A stretch of 64,000 nucleotides of DNA from Ailanthus altissimus. Lineage: Eukaryota > Streptophyta > Magnoliopsida > Sapindales > Simaroubaceae. The notes under the pieces are model-generated. The model saw only the letters and a program-made list of their open reading frames with translations. It was not told the DNA's origin and did no database searches. A program made the translations under genes and the position numbers. The stretch spans positions 69,501 through 133,500 of the forward strand of contig OX327703.1 in NCBI GenBank assembly GCA_946807835.1. Direction: 5' to 3'. This document shows, one piece after another, positions 1 through 13,289 of this stretch (position 1 is the first letter of the stretch; each line of letters opens with the position of its first letter).

Positions 1-2486
1 TTTAACCTAAAATAGTTTGATGCATGATCATAGGGTAACAAGTATGAGTTTCATCTAGGATAGACATATACCTAAATGACATATATGGTATTATTTAGAC
101 TTGATCTTAATGAATTACATTCTGATTTAATTATTGTAGACATATAGGTGATTGTTAAAATGCATAATATAGTCCATTGATCATTGATAGAGACTTGTGA
201 TGAGATTAGTGTCTAAGCCAATCAATTCGTATTAAGTGATTAACTAAGATATTAATGAGTATAATAAAATATTAGAGGATGAGTCAAAATCCTAGATTAT
301 TTTTATTTGTAAATTTTATTATTTGCTTTTGTTTAGTTTAACTGATAGAGTTAGATTGGTTAATTACATTTCAGATTGTGATTTTCTAAATAAAAGTTAA
401 GTATGTGCAATTTTAGTACTTGATTTATAGAATTAAATCGCATAGTCTTTGTTGGATCGATATCTGCACTTAAAATTCTATATTACTTGATACGATAGTG
501 TGTGTTTAGCAACTATAGCACTAATTAGGCTCTACAAAAATGGTCGTGTCTCGGAGGCCATTGATTTAAAACTCTAATGAAATGAAAGTTTAAAATTGCT
601 ATTGAGATTTTGAATTGTTTCATTGATGGATTGTGTAAATTATGAAGATTCAAAATTGCTTGGAAATTATTTTTATGGTTGTCTGATAAAGGTCTTTGTG
701 TCAGATGTTAAAATATGTACCATCATAAGCTATACCTTTAGTGATATTTAAAATTCTTCCAAAAAAGAATCATATTAGTGAACATTTCAAAAACCATCCT
801 TTTTGGAAAAAAATTGTGAATTCAATTATCATAACCATTCTTCGAAAAAAGAAGTGTGACTTCAAATACCCAAATTGTTATTCCTAAGAAAAATTGAGAA
901 TTACAATATATTTTTCTTAATTGCAAAAATCATTCTTCGCAAGAAGAATCGATCTTTCAGTTCTTTTTGAAGGATGATTTAAATGATACTTCTGAAAGTC
1001 CCTCTTAAAGGACCCTTCTTCTATTTGTAGGGGAAGAGGATAGAGGAAGGAGGCAGTGAGTCATCAGAGTGTCGTTCATGTTGGATTTGAAAATTTTAAA
1101 ATAAAAAGTAGATCCAATGCTGACTTAAGTTTGTGATTGGTTTGGATTCAATGTTGAACTTGTGCTTGTGCGATACTTATTGAACATTGGAAAGTATGAT
1201 TCAATTTAAGAAATGTTTATTACAAACCCAAATTTTACAGCAAGAGTGGAAATTGTAATTATTGACCCAAAAAAATGGTTTCTCAGGCCAACGAGTTTTA
1301 AATTTGTTTTGTTACAAAAATCAACGTATTTGGCTTCGTCGAGTTAGGCCTTGAACTCTGGAATTTTCTCTGGTTGCTTGTAATGGTAGAATACCTGCAA
1401 GACACTAAAACTATCATTAAAATCTCATTAGAGTAGGTTCCGGCGAAGACTCTCCGATGCTTAAGTCAGATATAGCTATTTTGTGAGGTTTAAGGGGACT
1501 AATCTCAAGAAAAAGGCAAAAAAAGAACTTGATTACCGAAAAGTTGTCCATGTCATCTGTGTATTTTTCTCATTTATTTATAGCATCAGCTTTCTGAGAA
1601 AAAATTTTATACTTATCTTCATCGATGTTGTGGTTGTTTTTGGTAAGTCTTAATTATTTTGGGTTGTCCTTTGATCTCTTGACGTGGTTTGTGCAATCCT
1701 TTCCTAAAGGCACCATAAATCTTCTCTTCCTATAATTCTATTTTTTTTATACCGTTAGTTTTCTTTTTTAAGTTTTTTCCATATTAAGACTGATAGTTTC
1801 TGCTCGGCTCAGTTGTTTTTGTTTGTGAGAATGATTCGGCACTTCCTATCGAGCTAGCCTTTCTTACAACGTGTTTGATTTTTGTTGGCCTAAGTATTAT
1901 TTTCGTGGACCAAGTGGATGACTGTGCTATTTGTCATCACGTTAGTACCTGATTAAAATATAAGCTGCTCAATTCTGAGCATGTCTATTATTGTTACCAA
2001 GCTGGTTTCTTTATGTTCTATTCATCTTGGTAGTGTAGAAGTTTATGACTCTAGTCGGCTCGGTTATGAGTATGCAGGGCTACTGTACAATTGATTCAAA
2101 CTAAACCTAGTCCGAGAGACCGAGCAGGTTTCATGCCTGAAGTTTATCCTAAGGCCTGGTTCTGCAATGTCTCAGTGATTTCTAATGGCTTGGGTTTTAG
2201 CCTTCGAGGCTGGCACATAAAGGACTACTTTAGAGGGTTGGTCTCTTGGGCCTCTAAAAACTGGGCATTTATGGAGATTTCTCTAGGAGAACAAGGGTTC
2301 ACCAGTTTCTAGTTTTGATTTATCAAAACTAAAAACTTTATTTTTGTGTTATGCCTATTCAGAATCTTCATCACATACTTGCTTGGAATATTCTTTAGGA
2401 GCTTTCTGGTTCTGCTCGGGTTTGCGTGTTTGAGAGCACTTCTAATCTATCCTAATATGTTAAACGAGCAAAACTGAGCAGGTCTT
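1..2486. other. AT-rich intergenic repeat-like DNA, no gene seen
   Basis: No open reading frame here looks like a real protein; the longest, about 73 codons at 2091-2312, has no recognisable motif. The stretch is AT-rich with scattered short repeats. Its right part (about 1800-2490) contains recurring words such as GCTCGGCTCAGTT and CTGAGCAGG that appear in related form beyond the solo LTR at about 5245-5300 (CTGAGCTGCTCAG). This suggests that the LTR inserted into an older repeat. The family was not recognised. Confidence 0.5.
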
Positions 2487-4837
2487 CTTATTGTCATGTC
2501 CAGACCCTAAAGATCTGACACACGACATCACTTACATTCATTCAAAAATGTGCACTCATAAATAGTATTCAACACTAAAAATCAACTCATAATCTAACAT
2601 ATACACATAATCTTCTATTGAACATATTTAAACATTCATTTCAATTTCTTTCAGAATTATAGCAATTGAATTATGACTGGGACAATTATTAAACCAGATA
2701 TACGTAGAGTTTTCTTAGAGATTAACAATCTATTACGTCACCAGTCGCAACTTTATTACTGGAAGCCCATAATATATTCATTGTAAATTCTTACTTAAAA
2801 TCATTCAATAACCATACTTTATGAAACTTAAACCAAATTCAATCCACACACCATAAAATAATACATAAGTATTTATTCAATAGAGGCAAATCAAATATCA
2901 TATCCAACGTGTCCCCAAATGAAACACTCAGCAACCTAACAACTTAGGGAACCCAAGAAACAGCAGAAGCCTTGCCAAATCCGCTAAGCACACATGCACT
3001 TTATTTACCTGAAATCACCATAAACTATAATGAGTATAAAACTCAGTAAGCATACTAGTTTTTTATATATCAAATACAAATACATATATGTACACAATGC
3101 ATATGTATGATATGCTGTGATCAATCAAAATCATAATCTTATCAAATCACATGTCATGTAAGCGCTTACACATTCTTTCAAAATATATAATAGGAATACC
3201 ATCACTCAACTACTACTTAGTAGGACTTACATATCACATATCACATAATGAGCCAAATGTCACTCGTAGGTGACATACCGTATGAGAGGAATAGTACAAG
3301 TGAGGATTTAAATTACACATACACCAATACGCCATCACACGAATGTGATGACTCACTCTTCCTTTAGATACCAATAGGATCCTCCCTACATACGGAACAC
3401 ATAACATATACCAATTCCGAAGAAAATGCCACACATAAAGGCTCTACAAATCACATAAAATGCCTACTAAGTTAACAGTGAGTTCAAGTACCCTCAAAAC
3501 ACAAAATATTTCTCATAGACATATTACACTTCAAAAGCTTTCTTTGTTAAACATATCTTATTTTGAAAGCTCACTTTCAAAAACACATGTATGTCCATGC
3601 TCACATTCATAAACATATATTCACATTCATATCAAAATATACTTTGACATAACATAAACATATTCTTAACCCCATTTACAAAATTATACAAAATAATTAC
3701 TATATTTATTGTGATTTCAGTAAAAAAGACTAATATACTTACCTCTTAGCACTTACAGCTATAAGGCTTAAATCTCCTTAACCTATCAATGGAGATTAAT
3801 CCTTTCATAAGCCTCAAAATTCACACAAAATACTTTAAATAGCTTACAAAATTATACAAAATGCATTTATCACATTAAATTGGTCTAAATACTTGGTTTT
3901 CCAAAACCTGTCATTCTGACCACTTACACTTAACAAAATTTTATAATACATCAAATGATATTCAATTACTCCAAAATCAGAATATATCATTCTTAACTCA
4001 TATATCCTTCTTATATATGAATATTATATCAAAATTCCTACACAATCTATTCCATACACACCATCGAATCTAAACTACTAACCTGATAGGATCAAGATAC
4101 TTATTGAATAGTATTCAATCTCCTAATTTTATAAAATCATATACTAACTCAAAAATTATAAAACTACTACAAGAATACTCTTGACACATATCTCAATTCA
4201 TGATAAATATTTCACTTCAAAATAATTGCCAAAAGTATTTTAAAACTATTTTATTCTATAGCTTTAAAAATCTGTTAATCAAATACTGCAATGAGCTGAT
4301 ACATTTTAGAAAATCATAATACTTCAACCACATTGATATAAATTCTCAATTCCATGTATATCATATTAGACATATAAAATTATCATATTCTATAAATTCG
4401 TAGTTTTTGAAGATCATTCAGCAGGACAAAAATTGTTTGCCACTATATCATATGGTTCACACAGGTAATATCTAGAATTTTAGGGTCATTTTGATAAATT
4501 CACAAAAAAATCAATTTCTAGAATTTTGAATCGATTCAAAGTCTCAGATGATTCTAAACATGTTTAATTTTATATACTCAAAATTCAAAATCAGAATCGA
4601 ATCACAACAATTTATAAAATTACTGGATCAAGAGACTATCAAGCAGAAATTCCACAATTCATTATGATTTATCAAGCTATCTCATAGATCATCATCAATT
4701 CTCACAAGATATTACGAAATACACATCAAATCCTCAATTATACATATTTTCAAAAATCAAAACTTAAAGGAATTAACTCAATTAATACCAATAAATTAAG
4801 AAATAGGTGTGATATACCTCTTAAAATTCAAATTTTC

Positions 4838-4912
4838 AATTTCTTCTTTTTCTTCTTCTTTTTCTATTTCTCTCCTCTCTATTTCTCTCTTCTCTCTCTC
4901 TCTAAAGGGATA
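4838..4912. repeat. Pyrimidine-rich (CT/TTC) tract inside the solo LTR
   Basis: An almost pure C/T stretch made of TTCTTCTTT and CTCTCTCT words. It lies within the probable solo LTR. Minus-strand reading makes it a GA-rich tract, which plant LTRs often carry near their promoter or leader. Confidence 0.7.
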
Positions 4913-5144
4913 GTTCAACCCAAAAATGAGCAAATTAAGGTTTCAAAAGTGTATTTTTATACTAAGAGGTAAATTTTTAATATTTATGAATTTTCCCCCA
5001 AAACTTTTAAAGTATTATAATTTGGTCCCTAAAATAAATCTAAAGTCTTACAAATAAACCCAATACTAATAGTATGTCCTTAACTTATAAAAACACTACT
5101 AATAATAATATAAAAATCAAAGATCACCCACATACAAATAAAAT

Positions 5145-5172
5145 ATATATTTATATATATATATATATAAAT
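5145..5172. repeat. AT dinucleotide microsatellite
   Basis: An alternating TA run next to the right end of the probable solo LTR. Read on the minus strand, TATATATA lies about 40-60 bases inside the LTR, so it could also be part of its promoter. Confidence 0.7.
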
Positions 5173-5213
5173 ACATATTCTTACCGGTTGTAGATATTGG
5201 TTATTACACTTAT

Positions 5214-8200
5214 AACCACTATAATTTTGATAATGTTACTATACTGAGCTGCTCAGTTTGTTCTACTGTTATAGTTGTTTGGATTATAATTCTGAGCTGG
5301 TGGTTACGCCTATGGTTTATACTGTTAGAGTTATTTCCTCGTATTTTAATTTTTGTCAGGTAATGATGATAAGGATTTCAAGACGTCATCCTTGATCTAT
5401 GTAAAAATACATCCTAGGTGCGAGAACAGATCGTAGTCGATGATCCCGTCATTGATCGTATAGTCGAGGGTAATTGAAACTAAAACGTCACGTCTCTTCT
5501 ATTTCTAAGTGACGTTTAGGTAACCGAAAGGATCTAATCCATTTAAGTTTTGAATTTAAATGGTCTAGATAATAACCCTGAAGACGTGCATTAAATGCTC
5601 TTGTGAAATTGAGATGTCGCGTCGTTCTATTGAAATGATGTCTCTTAGGTTTCCCTGATGATCTCGTCTATTCGTTTCATCTAAACAGTCATAATTTTTC
5701 AACCCTGATGACGATAAAAACCCTTCTTTTAGTCAGATTTTTCCTTTACTTTCTTTTTGTTCTTTGTTTATTCTAGTTCCAGTCTCTTTGTGCGAGTGTT
5801 CCTTTAGCGTCTTCTTGGTGATCATTCTTTCTCGGATTGCTTGTCTTACCTATGTGTTTTTCTTTTTTGACATCTATGCTTCTATCTGGTAAATTTTCTT
5901 CTCTCTCCTTCTTTCTGGGCTGATTTTATGCTTGTCGTCATGTGTACTTTATGTTGAAATTTATACTTATGTGTCATCTCAATTTTATATAAATATTGTC
6001 ATTTTATATTTATTTAATAAATAAATATATCATTAAATCACTAATTATTTTTTATTAAGGTCAGATACTTGTAACATTTCAGACATTTTATTGATCTGAA
6101 TGAGTTTAGATCGAGTCTAAAGAGTTAAAACCTTATCTGAAATAAGACAAAGGTTTGGGAATATACTTGTAATGACATAGTTGCAAATAGTTGCAAGTGT
6201 TGCTAAGAAATATTATTGTGTAAATATGTTCTCAAATTATATATTCTTGATCTATTTCCACTGACGCATGGTCTATCAAGTGAAACTGATTAATATAGAT
6301 CAGTGACACGTCCAGAATATAGGAGTTTATTCCCAAGTGCAGGATTGTCGAAGTAATAAATAACCCGATTAGAACGGGGTCGATCCACAGGGAAGTATAT
6401 TTAAAATTACAAATTATAAACACTTTAAAGATAATTAATGTAGCATAAGATGTTTGCAAATATTATTTCAATTAACCAATTCAAATAAAAGCTAAGGTTA
6501 GGGAGATTCACTCTTAGCATAAGAAGTAAGAATATATTTAACTCTTTTTATAACTCAATTAGAATCCTCATACAAAGGAGGTTCAAATCGAAAAATATAA
6601 CAATTAAAGTTCATCATCATTTATATATTGATTAGTATTTATTTCTTTTAATTATTATACATCAAATCTTATAAATAGGTTCAAGTATTTATTATGCTAA
6701 TCTTTATATTTGTCTACAATAAATCAAGACTCCCACTTTACAAGAAAGGTTATATACACCAAATCTTGTAAATGGTTTTAAGAATTTATTATGCCAAATA
6801 TAAAGTTTTTCAATAATAAATCAAGAATCACCACTTAAGAAGAAAGGGTAATAATTCTACAAACAAAATAAATACATCATATATAAATTTGCATAACTTA
6901 ATAATGAAGCATTAAATTGATAAATAAGTGTTAAACATATCTTATTACCTTGCCAAGAGCTTCACCCTTTCACCTTAGTATAAAGAAAATTATTTGGACA
7001 TAATAAAACTAAAGAAAAAGAAAAAAAAAATGGAAGAACAAATAATATGACTTAATAGTAAACAAGAGAAATAACATTAAAAAGAAATTGATACAAATGA
7101 CAAGTATTTTGAACTAAATTCTAACTTTCTAATTACATGCTTTAGGCATAAACAAAGCACTTATTTATAGAAAAATATGGATAAATCGAGACAAATTAGG
7201 AGGGAACCACTTGAATGATGAAAATCAAGAATGGTGATAAAATAATTTGCAATGATTGTCACTAAGGCACCCACTTGATTATCCAATTTAGAATTGATGT
7301 GATCCGAATTCGCTATCACTCAAAACATCAAAGTTGTAGATAAGTCTCTTATCTTTCTAAATTGAGTTGTCTCATACGTATTAGATACATATTACTATAG
7401 TTATGGGTTAAATACTGATGACTGTTCAAACTGGGTCTGTACTGCAAATCAGTTTTGTTCTAAGCTATTTTCACCTTTTAAACACTCGAATTTTAAATGC
7501 TTTGTGAAATACAATATGTTAGCCCATTGAGTCAGCTCCTCACATGATCAAGAATCACTTCAATTGAATCTTTAGGTAGAAAGTTATGCCCATTTTACCG
7601 AACCTACCACAAAACAGTTAAAATATAATTAGGTACAATATTGTAAATATAGTTAAGAAAATTAAATACACCAGTAATACAAAACAATGATGTAAAACTC
7701 TTATTAAATGTGTAATTTCAAGTGTTCATCAATCAGTGTATATCTATATCTGAATAATCTAGATGGTTAATCTTAGCAAACCGCGAGCTTAGTAGAAGCT
7801 CGTATAGATATACATGTATTTAATAATAATTGAATACTGAACATACTCAATGAAGACCTCTAATAGATATCTTATAAAACCATCAATTGAAGGTCTTCTC
7901 GAGTTGAGTAATATTCGTGATCCCTTGACCTGAGCACTATAGTGGACTTGTAAGTAATTCACCATACTTAGATTCCACACATGTTAGAGACCTTTTATGG
8001 TCTGACCGCTGTATGTCATTGGATATGGTCCGATACTCATGGAGTCTGGTGAGTGTATATATGGGATTCTTCAGCTCATATGGGTGAGTTAAATATCCAG
8101 GTACTCTAAGGTTATATTCCAGCAAGTCTTATGGCCATAAGCATTAACCCAGAAAAGAGTTTCAAGTGGTATAAATAATATCGCAAAGAAATTTGCGTAT

Positions 8201-8537
8201 ATTGTTTATTGAAATATGAATCAAAAGAGATAAGTTTATGGTTGAGTAATAAGGGACTTGACGGTATTGATCTATGTCTCCACTCTTCCAAGATATTAAT
8301 GATGGAGGGATTGTACGAATATAGATTAATCTCAACTTGTATGGTTTAACTCGCCATTTTGTATTATCCATAACGTGTGAGGGGAGGATCGGTTATGGAC
8401 TTACAAAAATATTTCGTGAGACAACATGAGTGTGAACCTAAGGAGTCTCACTATATAAAGTGTACTCATTAAGCATGTGGGTAGCGCACCGGATCGAATT
8501 ATTCAATCCAAGAAGTTTTTTAAAAATATGAATTATT
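5214..8537. other. Intergenic repeat-like DNA, no gene seen
   Basis: No convincing coding sequence. Around 6300-6400 is a block with the words GTGCAGGATTGTCGAAG and GGGGTCGATCCACAGGG, a kind of sequence found in many dispersed plant repeats, so a degenerate transposon is likely, though the family is not identified. Between 7640 and 8540 the composition is less AT-rich but all frames are short (at most about 70 codons) and without motifs. Confidence 0.4.
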
Positions 8538-8893
8538 AGGGTCTCTCGGAGAGTAGCTAAGGTTTAAGCGTTAAACCTAAAATTGTGCCAAGTGAGACTT
8601 GACATTTTTATCTACCCAGTGCATATCTCAAATTGTGTTAATAATTTGCATGGGTATTAAATTGAACATTGATAGATATAGCTACCATTTAAATAAAATA
8701 ATTATTATTTTATTTAAATTAAATTAATTAATCACTTATTTATTTTAGGGTCTCTCAGAGAGTAGTTAAGGTTTAAGTGTTAAACTTAAAATTGTGTGAG
8801 ATTTAAAATTTTTATCTATCCAATATATGTCTCAAATTATGCCAATAATTTATATGAATACTAATTTGAGCATTAATAAATAAAATTATTATA
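8538..8893. repeat. Direct tandem repeat, unit about 209 bp
   Basis: The block beginning AGGGTCTCTCGGAGAGTAG at 8538 recurs as AGGGTCTCTCAGAGAGTAG at 8747. The following bases align for about 145 bp (GGTTTAAG-GTTAAAC-TAAAATTGTG, then ATATGTCTCAAATTATG and AATAATTTATATG). The second copy is shortened and more AT-rich. The unit is not recognised. Confidence 0.7.
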
Positions 8894-10604
8894 AAAATAA
8901 AAATAAAAATATAATTTATAATTTGACATTTATGTAATCAAATTGATTCTTTCACTTCACATTTGTTTAATTTTCACTAAATTAAAGAAAAATAAATAAA
9001 TGTATTCATTTATTATTGGCTAAAGAAATTGAATTTGAATCACATTGAGTTTGATTTAATTTGAAAGGACAAGAGTGGCAACGATTTTGCCACTAATTAC
9101 TTTTTTATTTACACAACAAAGTTAACATTTTACTAATACTTATATTTACTTTGTAAGCATGTTACAGGTATCAAATTGAATTCATTCAATTAATTGAATG
9201 AAAGGCAAAATTTGCCTATATATGTAAATGTATGGTCGAGTTTAAATATATGAAAACAGTGAGCATAAAATTTAAAAAGTGTTGAGAGATTAATTTAGAA
9301 ATAAGAGTTGTTTGAGTATTTTTTTTAAAAATAAAAGTTATTATTTTAATTTGAAGAAGTCCGTCATGTTCTTAATTAAAATTATTAAAAGCACGCTTTA
9401 AGAGTGAGTCCCCTAACCTTATTACTAATGAGATTATTTTAATGTGTATTAATTTCACTACATTATATGTATGTCATATTTATTATTAAATAATTTAATA
9501 ATACACATAATCATCCGTAACATGGCGCATACAAGCACACAATACTCAACAAAAAACTTTATTTGCATACGTGTGGTGATGATGTTGTTGTTTTTTTGTA
9601 CCCTTTCTTTTCTTTTCTTTTCTGGCATGTTCACGATTTTTTTGTATTTTATTTTCTTTTCTCAAGTATAATTGTCTTGTCCTCTTATAGATGTGTTTTT
9701 CTGTGTTCTAGTCTCTTATTAATATTGAAAACTAAGAGACTCTTGTTCTCCTTAAATTTTTTGTCAAACCCTAAATTTAAATAAAGTCTCTTTTTTTTCA
9801 AGAAGTTTAATCAAAATAAAAAATAAATGCATCTTTTAAATTAAAAAAATGATATCCCCAAAATCAAAAAATTTATTAGAGAATGATTATCTTTCAAATT
9901 ATGAATTATTATCCCTTTAATTATAAAATTTATAAGAGGATTAATGATATATTTAAAGAAAACTCACCTATTACACTTATAAATAGATGTTTTTTAAATA
10001 GAAGAATAGGATTTGACTTTTCTCTTTATGCAGAAATTTTTTTTTTATACACAATATATTTTTTTTTTACTCTTTGTAATAATCACGATGCTTTTTTATA
10101 AACATCTTAATAAATAATACATATGAGTAAGTCTAATATTTAATAAAGTGGACATAAACTCGAATTAGACTGAACTACTATATATCTTGTATCATCTTTT
10201 TTTTAATCGTGATTTTTTATTTTTATTAAAGTGTTTTCAATAAATAAATAAATTTAATTTATTAATTTGGATTTTTTTCAAATTTTCGGGTCAACTGTAA
10301 TAAAATGTTTAATTTATATGAAATATGCTGTGATTCTTTTTAAATCAAAATCTGGGTAAAATCTTTGAAAAAGAAGTTGAGTTAACAATTTCTTTTTCTT
10401 TTTCCTTTTAATAATTTTACGTTCAAAACTTCAAGGAAAAGACTTTTTTTTCAATATAGTAGCATAAGCAATAAAAAAATTCTCAAATATTTTAAATTGT
10501 ATAATAATCTCTATAAACCACTGCGACCAAAATCTTTATTTACTCGGCGAGCTGCGAACAGACATTGCTGTTGAGCACAGGATATTTGTGAACTAAATCT
10601 AATA
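8894..10604. other. AT-rich upstream intergenic region
   Basis: Very AT-rich sequence upstream of the OB-fold gene, with T-rich runs around 9590-9660 and 10030-10080. Open frames at 9471-9784 and 9883-10101 encode only F/I/L/Y-rich peptides forced by composition and are not credible genes. A weak TATA-like CTCTATAAACC lies near 10510, about 95 bases before the start codon. Confidence 0.5.
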
Positions 10605-12072
10605 ATGGCGACAACAACAATGGCCGTTGGTGCCGCCATTTTGAAAGGCGGCGGCGGCGGTGCTGCCCGCGTTCAAATGCTCCTCTCTTCCATCTCTTCT
10701 ACTACCTTTAGAACTTTCCAACTTCCCCTTTTGCGCTCATCACCAACAACAATTACAACAAGAACTAGCAGAATCCTCAAGTTTCAGCCTCGTCATCCAA
10801 AAGGGTCTCTTCTCTCATTTTGCACGTCACCAATTACAAACGCCGAAACCAACAGCACCATTGAATCATCACCACCAGCGCCATCAGCAGCAACTGATAA
10901 GGATAAGGAGAACAATAATGTGGACAAAAGGGATGCAGCCCACATGCTCGACATAAGGGTTGGCCGAATAGTGAAAGCGTGGAGGCATGAGGAGGCGGAT
11001 TCGCTCTACGTGGAGGAAGTCGACGTGGGCGAGGCCGAGCCCAGAATTATATGCAGTGGACTCGTGAAGTATATTCCCATGGATTTTCTGCAGGATAAGA
11101 AAGTGGTCGTGCTTGCTAATCTGAAGCCCAGGAACATGCGCGGTGTCAAGTCCAGTGGAATGCTTTTGGCTGCTTCTGATGCTTCTCATGAAAATGTTGA
11201 GCTTCTCGAGCCTCCTGAGGGTTCGCTCCCTGGTGAAAGGATATGGTTTGGCTCTCAAGAGGATAAAGACAATCAACCTGCCCCTGCCTCTCCTAATCAG
11301 GTTTTGTTTGTTAATTAGTCCTCTTCTCTGAACCCAATCAGTCTAATTGTTGATGAGTTTTATTATTCAATTATTGTTTGATTATTAATACTGATTAAAT
11401 CTTCTTGGAGTGATACAATAAAGGGGTACTGTCATCTACATTGTACTTATTTAATAAGCCTACATATGAAATTACTTGCCTGCTTACTCGATTTGCTCTA
11501 TTTGACACAAACATAAGTCCATTAGTCACATTTCTCCATTTCATTCTTATGATGACTCTAGATCATGTGGGGTACATATTGTTATAGAGTAGGAAATTTC
11601 TTTCAAAGAGAGCTACAAGTTTGGGTTTCCATTAGGAATTTCATTTGAAACTGGAACCTTTGAATTGTGATTAGCATAACGTTTTGACTCTTTCACGAGG
11701 TTAGCCCCTTCTATAAGATCAGGCTATTCGATTAGACGGTTAACTTTTTTTTTTTCCAATTATATTTGATGTTGGAACTAAATTATGTTATGTTGTACAA
11801 AAGCAATAGACTAGTTTCATTGTTGGAACTAAATAACTTATGTATTATAATGTTTTTGTCATTCTCTTATATTTAGCAGATGATTCTATCAACAGTTGCA
11901 TTTGATTTTCCTGTGTAATCTTTTGCAGATTCAGAAGAAAAAGACTTGGGAATTGGTTCAGCCTCATCTTAAGACAGATGCTTCCTCTATTGCTATGCTT
12001 GGAGAGCATTTAATGCAGACTTCTGCGGGCGTGGTCACATGCAGGTCTCTGAAGAATGCAAATATATCCTGA
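10605..12072 (+). CDS. Organelle-type EMAP II/tRNA-binding OB-fold protein, 279 aa, two exons
   Basis: Exon 1 is 10605-11300 and exon 2 is 11929-12072; the intron starts GTTTTG and ends TTTTGCAG, and exon 1 is exactly 232 codons, so the phase is 0. Without splicing the frame would run only five codons into the intron before a stop. Residues 1 to about 75 are rich in S, T and R with few acidic residues, like a plastid or mitochondrial transit peptide. Residues about 113-217 form a tRNA-binding domain (start LDIRVGRIVKAW, then LANLKPRNMRGVKSSGMLLA and a terminal ERIWFG). This is the EMAP II/ARC1/MetRS-beta OB fold, which binds structured tRNA. Exon 2 adds a basic tail of 47 residues. Related plant genes are annotated only as OB-fold nucleic-acid-binding or AIMP1-like proteins. 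The role in organellar translation is inferred from the targeting peptide and fold. Confidence 0.9.
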
Positions 12073-12816
12073 TCATGACTGCGTAATTGATTCTATTTAG
12101 TACTGTACTGCTTCTTGGTGCCATATAATTTTCTCTTCATCACCGACTTGAGATGAAAGAATTGTGGTATTCATTATAGGTTGCTTCAATTCTGTGAAAA
12201 CTTTTTCTCAGCTATTTGTATACGTCATCATGCATGATTGTATTGGTTCATTTTTGTCATGATTATTAAAAAATTTAATAAGACAATGGTTTGGTAGAAA
12301 TTTTGGTTCCACATTGTGCTTTTTTTATGATCTTGTGGACAACTGGTCTACAACACAGATGTAACACTTTATTCCTATTTTTTTAAATATAAAATTTCAG
12401 TTTCTTATTAAAAAACAAAAACAAAACAAAAGGACAATCTGGTCTTGTTAGTATCATCATGAATGTCACCTTTTTCTCCATGGCGATCTTGGGTTGAAGA
12501 GAAAACCTTTGTAGTACACATTTTGTAGGTTTTAAAGAATATTTGGCATGTTGTTCATGCCTGCCCTGTTTGTCTATTGCATAGATACATGGTGTTTCAG
12601 GTTGATGAATATCAAACCTGCCCAGGGGATGAAATTGTATTTTCATTTTTCTGATACAAGTTCAAAATTCGAATGTCCCTTTTCTAAGGATATTCTACCC
12701 CCAGGGGACAAGGATATTTGTCAACTCTGTTCTGTATTTCTTATATACAATAAGAGCTTATAAATAGTCATTTCCAAGGATAATCCCGAATTACTCTTAG
12801 TTATATATGGTAACAG
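12073..12816. other. 3' flank of the OB-fold gene
   Basis: This contains the presumed 3' untranslated region and AT-rich spacer up to the gypsy insertion site. Small overlapping frames on both strands near 12383-12763 (71-87 codons) have no motif and are not supported as genes. Confidence 0.5.
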
Positions 12817-12821
12817 GAATG

Positions 12822-13162
12822 TGATAAGATTAATTTGTGAAGAGAAGAAGTTGTAGAGGAGAATTGGTGAGAAGAAGAAGTTGAAGAGAAGAGATGGTTA
12901 TTGGCTTAAGAATGCATGCTTTATTCCAGATACGTTGAGGCTTTATATAGCCTTACAAATAACTGTAATGCAAACTAATTGGAAATAAAATAGCAACCAC
13001 TAGCCTATCTAATCGCAACAAACATGATCGAATAAAAATTAATTAAACGGGGACAATTTGACTTATTCAATGCATATCTTGCACGTTGAAATTTATGTAA
13101 TTCCAGTGAGTTAAGACACTTGTTGAAGCCTTCCCACGTGTGTGCATGATATGCACGTAACA
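12822..13162 (-). repeat. 3' LTR of the gypsy element
   Basis: It starts TGATAAGATT and ends CACGTAACA in plus orientation, and pairs with 17591-17939. Visible differences between the LTRs are mostly C/T and G/A substitutions plus a length change in an ATGC microsatellite. The left flank is the target duplication GAATG. Confidence 0.9.
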
Positions 13163-13233
13163 ATTCTCTTCCTCCCCCCCCCCTCCCCTTGATATGCACG
13201 TAACAATTCTCTCCCCCCCCCCAGGAATCCTTG
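13148..13233 (-). repeat. Tandemly duplicated LTR end plus polypurine tract
   Basis: The terminal LTR bases GATATGCACGTAACAATTCT and the adjoining C-rich stretch occur at 13148-13190 and again at 13191-13233. On the minus strand each copy is a long G-rich polypurine tract running into the LTR edge, which is where plus-strand DNA synthesis is primed. An intact element should have one such junction. Confidence 0.75.
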
Positions 13234-13289
13234 TCCGCAAGGATAAAGGAAGGATAAGTTATGGCAAACCACCATTTGTTTTCTCAAGT

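Larger units (their letters stand above)
2492..5208 (-). mobile_element. Probable solo LTR, about 2.7 kb, with 5-bp target duplication
   Basis: The segment begins TGTCATGTCC and ends GGTTATTACA, the TG...CA ends of an LTR. It is flanked on both sides by the same five bases CTTAT (2487-2491 and 5209-5213), a perfect target site duplication. No internal coding region, primer site or second LTR is present, as expected after LTR-LTR recombination removed the interior. Read on the minus strand it starts TGTAATAACC and ends GTCTGGACATGACA, which resembles the long LTRs of Tekay/Del-type Ty3/gypsy chromoviruses; that assignment and the strand are inferences from general pattern. It contains a pyrimidine tract (about 4838-4912) and an AT dinucleotide run (about 5145-5170). 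Confidence 0.62.

Noticed and set aside
6300..7650. Candidate LTR or internal region of a large gypsy (Tat/Ogre-like) element
   Set aside because: The GGGGTCGATCCACAGGG word is reminiscent of dispersed plant repeats, but no LTR ends, primer site, target duplication or coding motif support a call.
9471..10101. Short frames rich in Phe, Leu and Ile that look like membrane peptides
   Set aside because: They arise from T-rich sequence. There is no codon structure, start context or conserved motif.
10660..11276. Overlapping frames on both strands across OB-fold exon 1
   Set aside because: They are shadows of the real exon; none has a motif, and the 279-aa spliced product explains the sequence.
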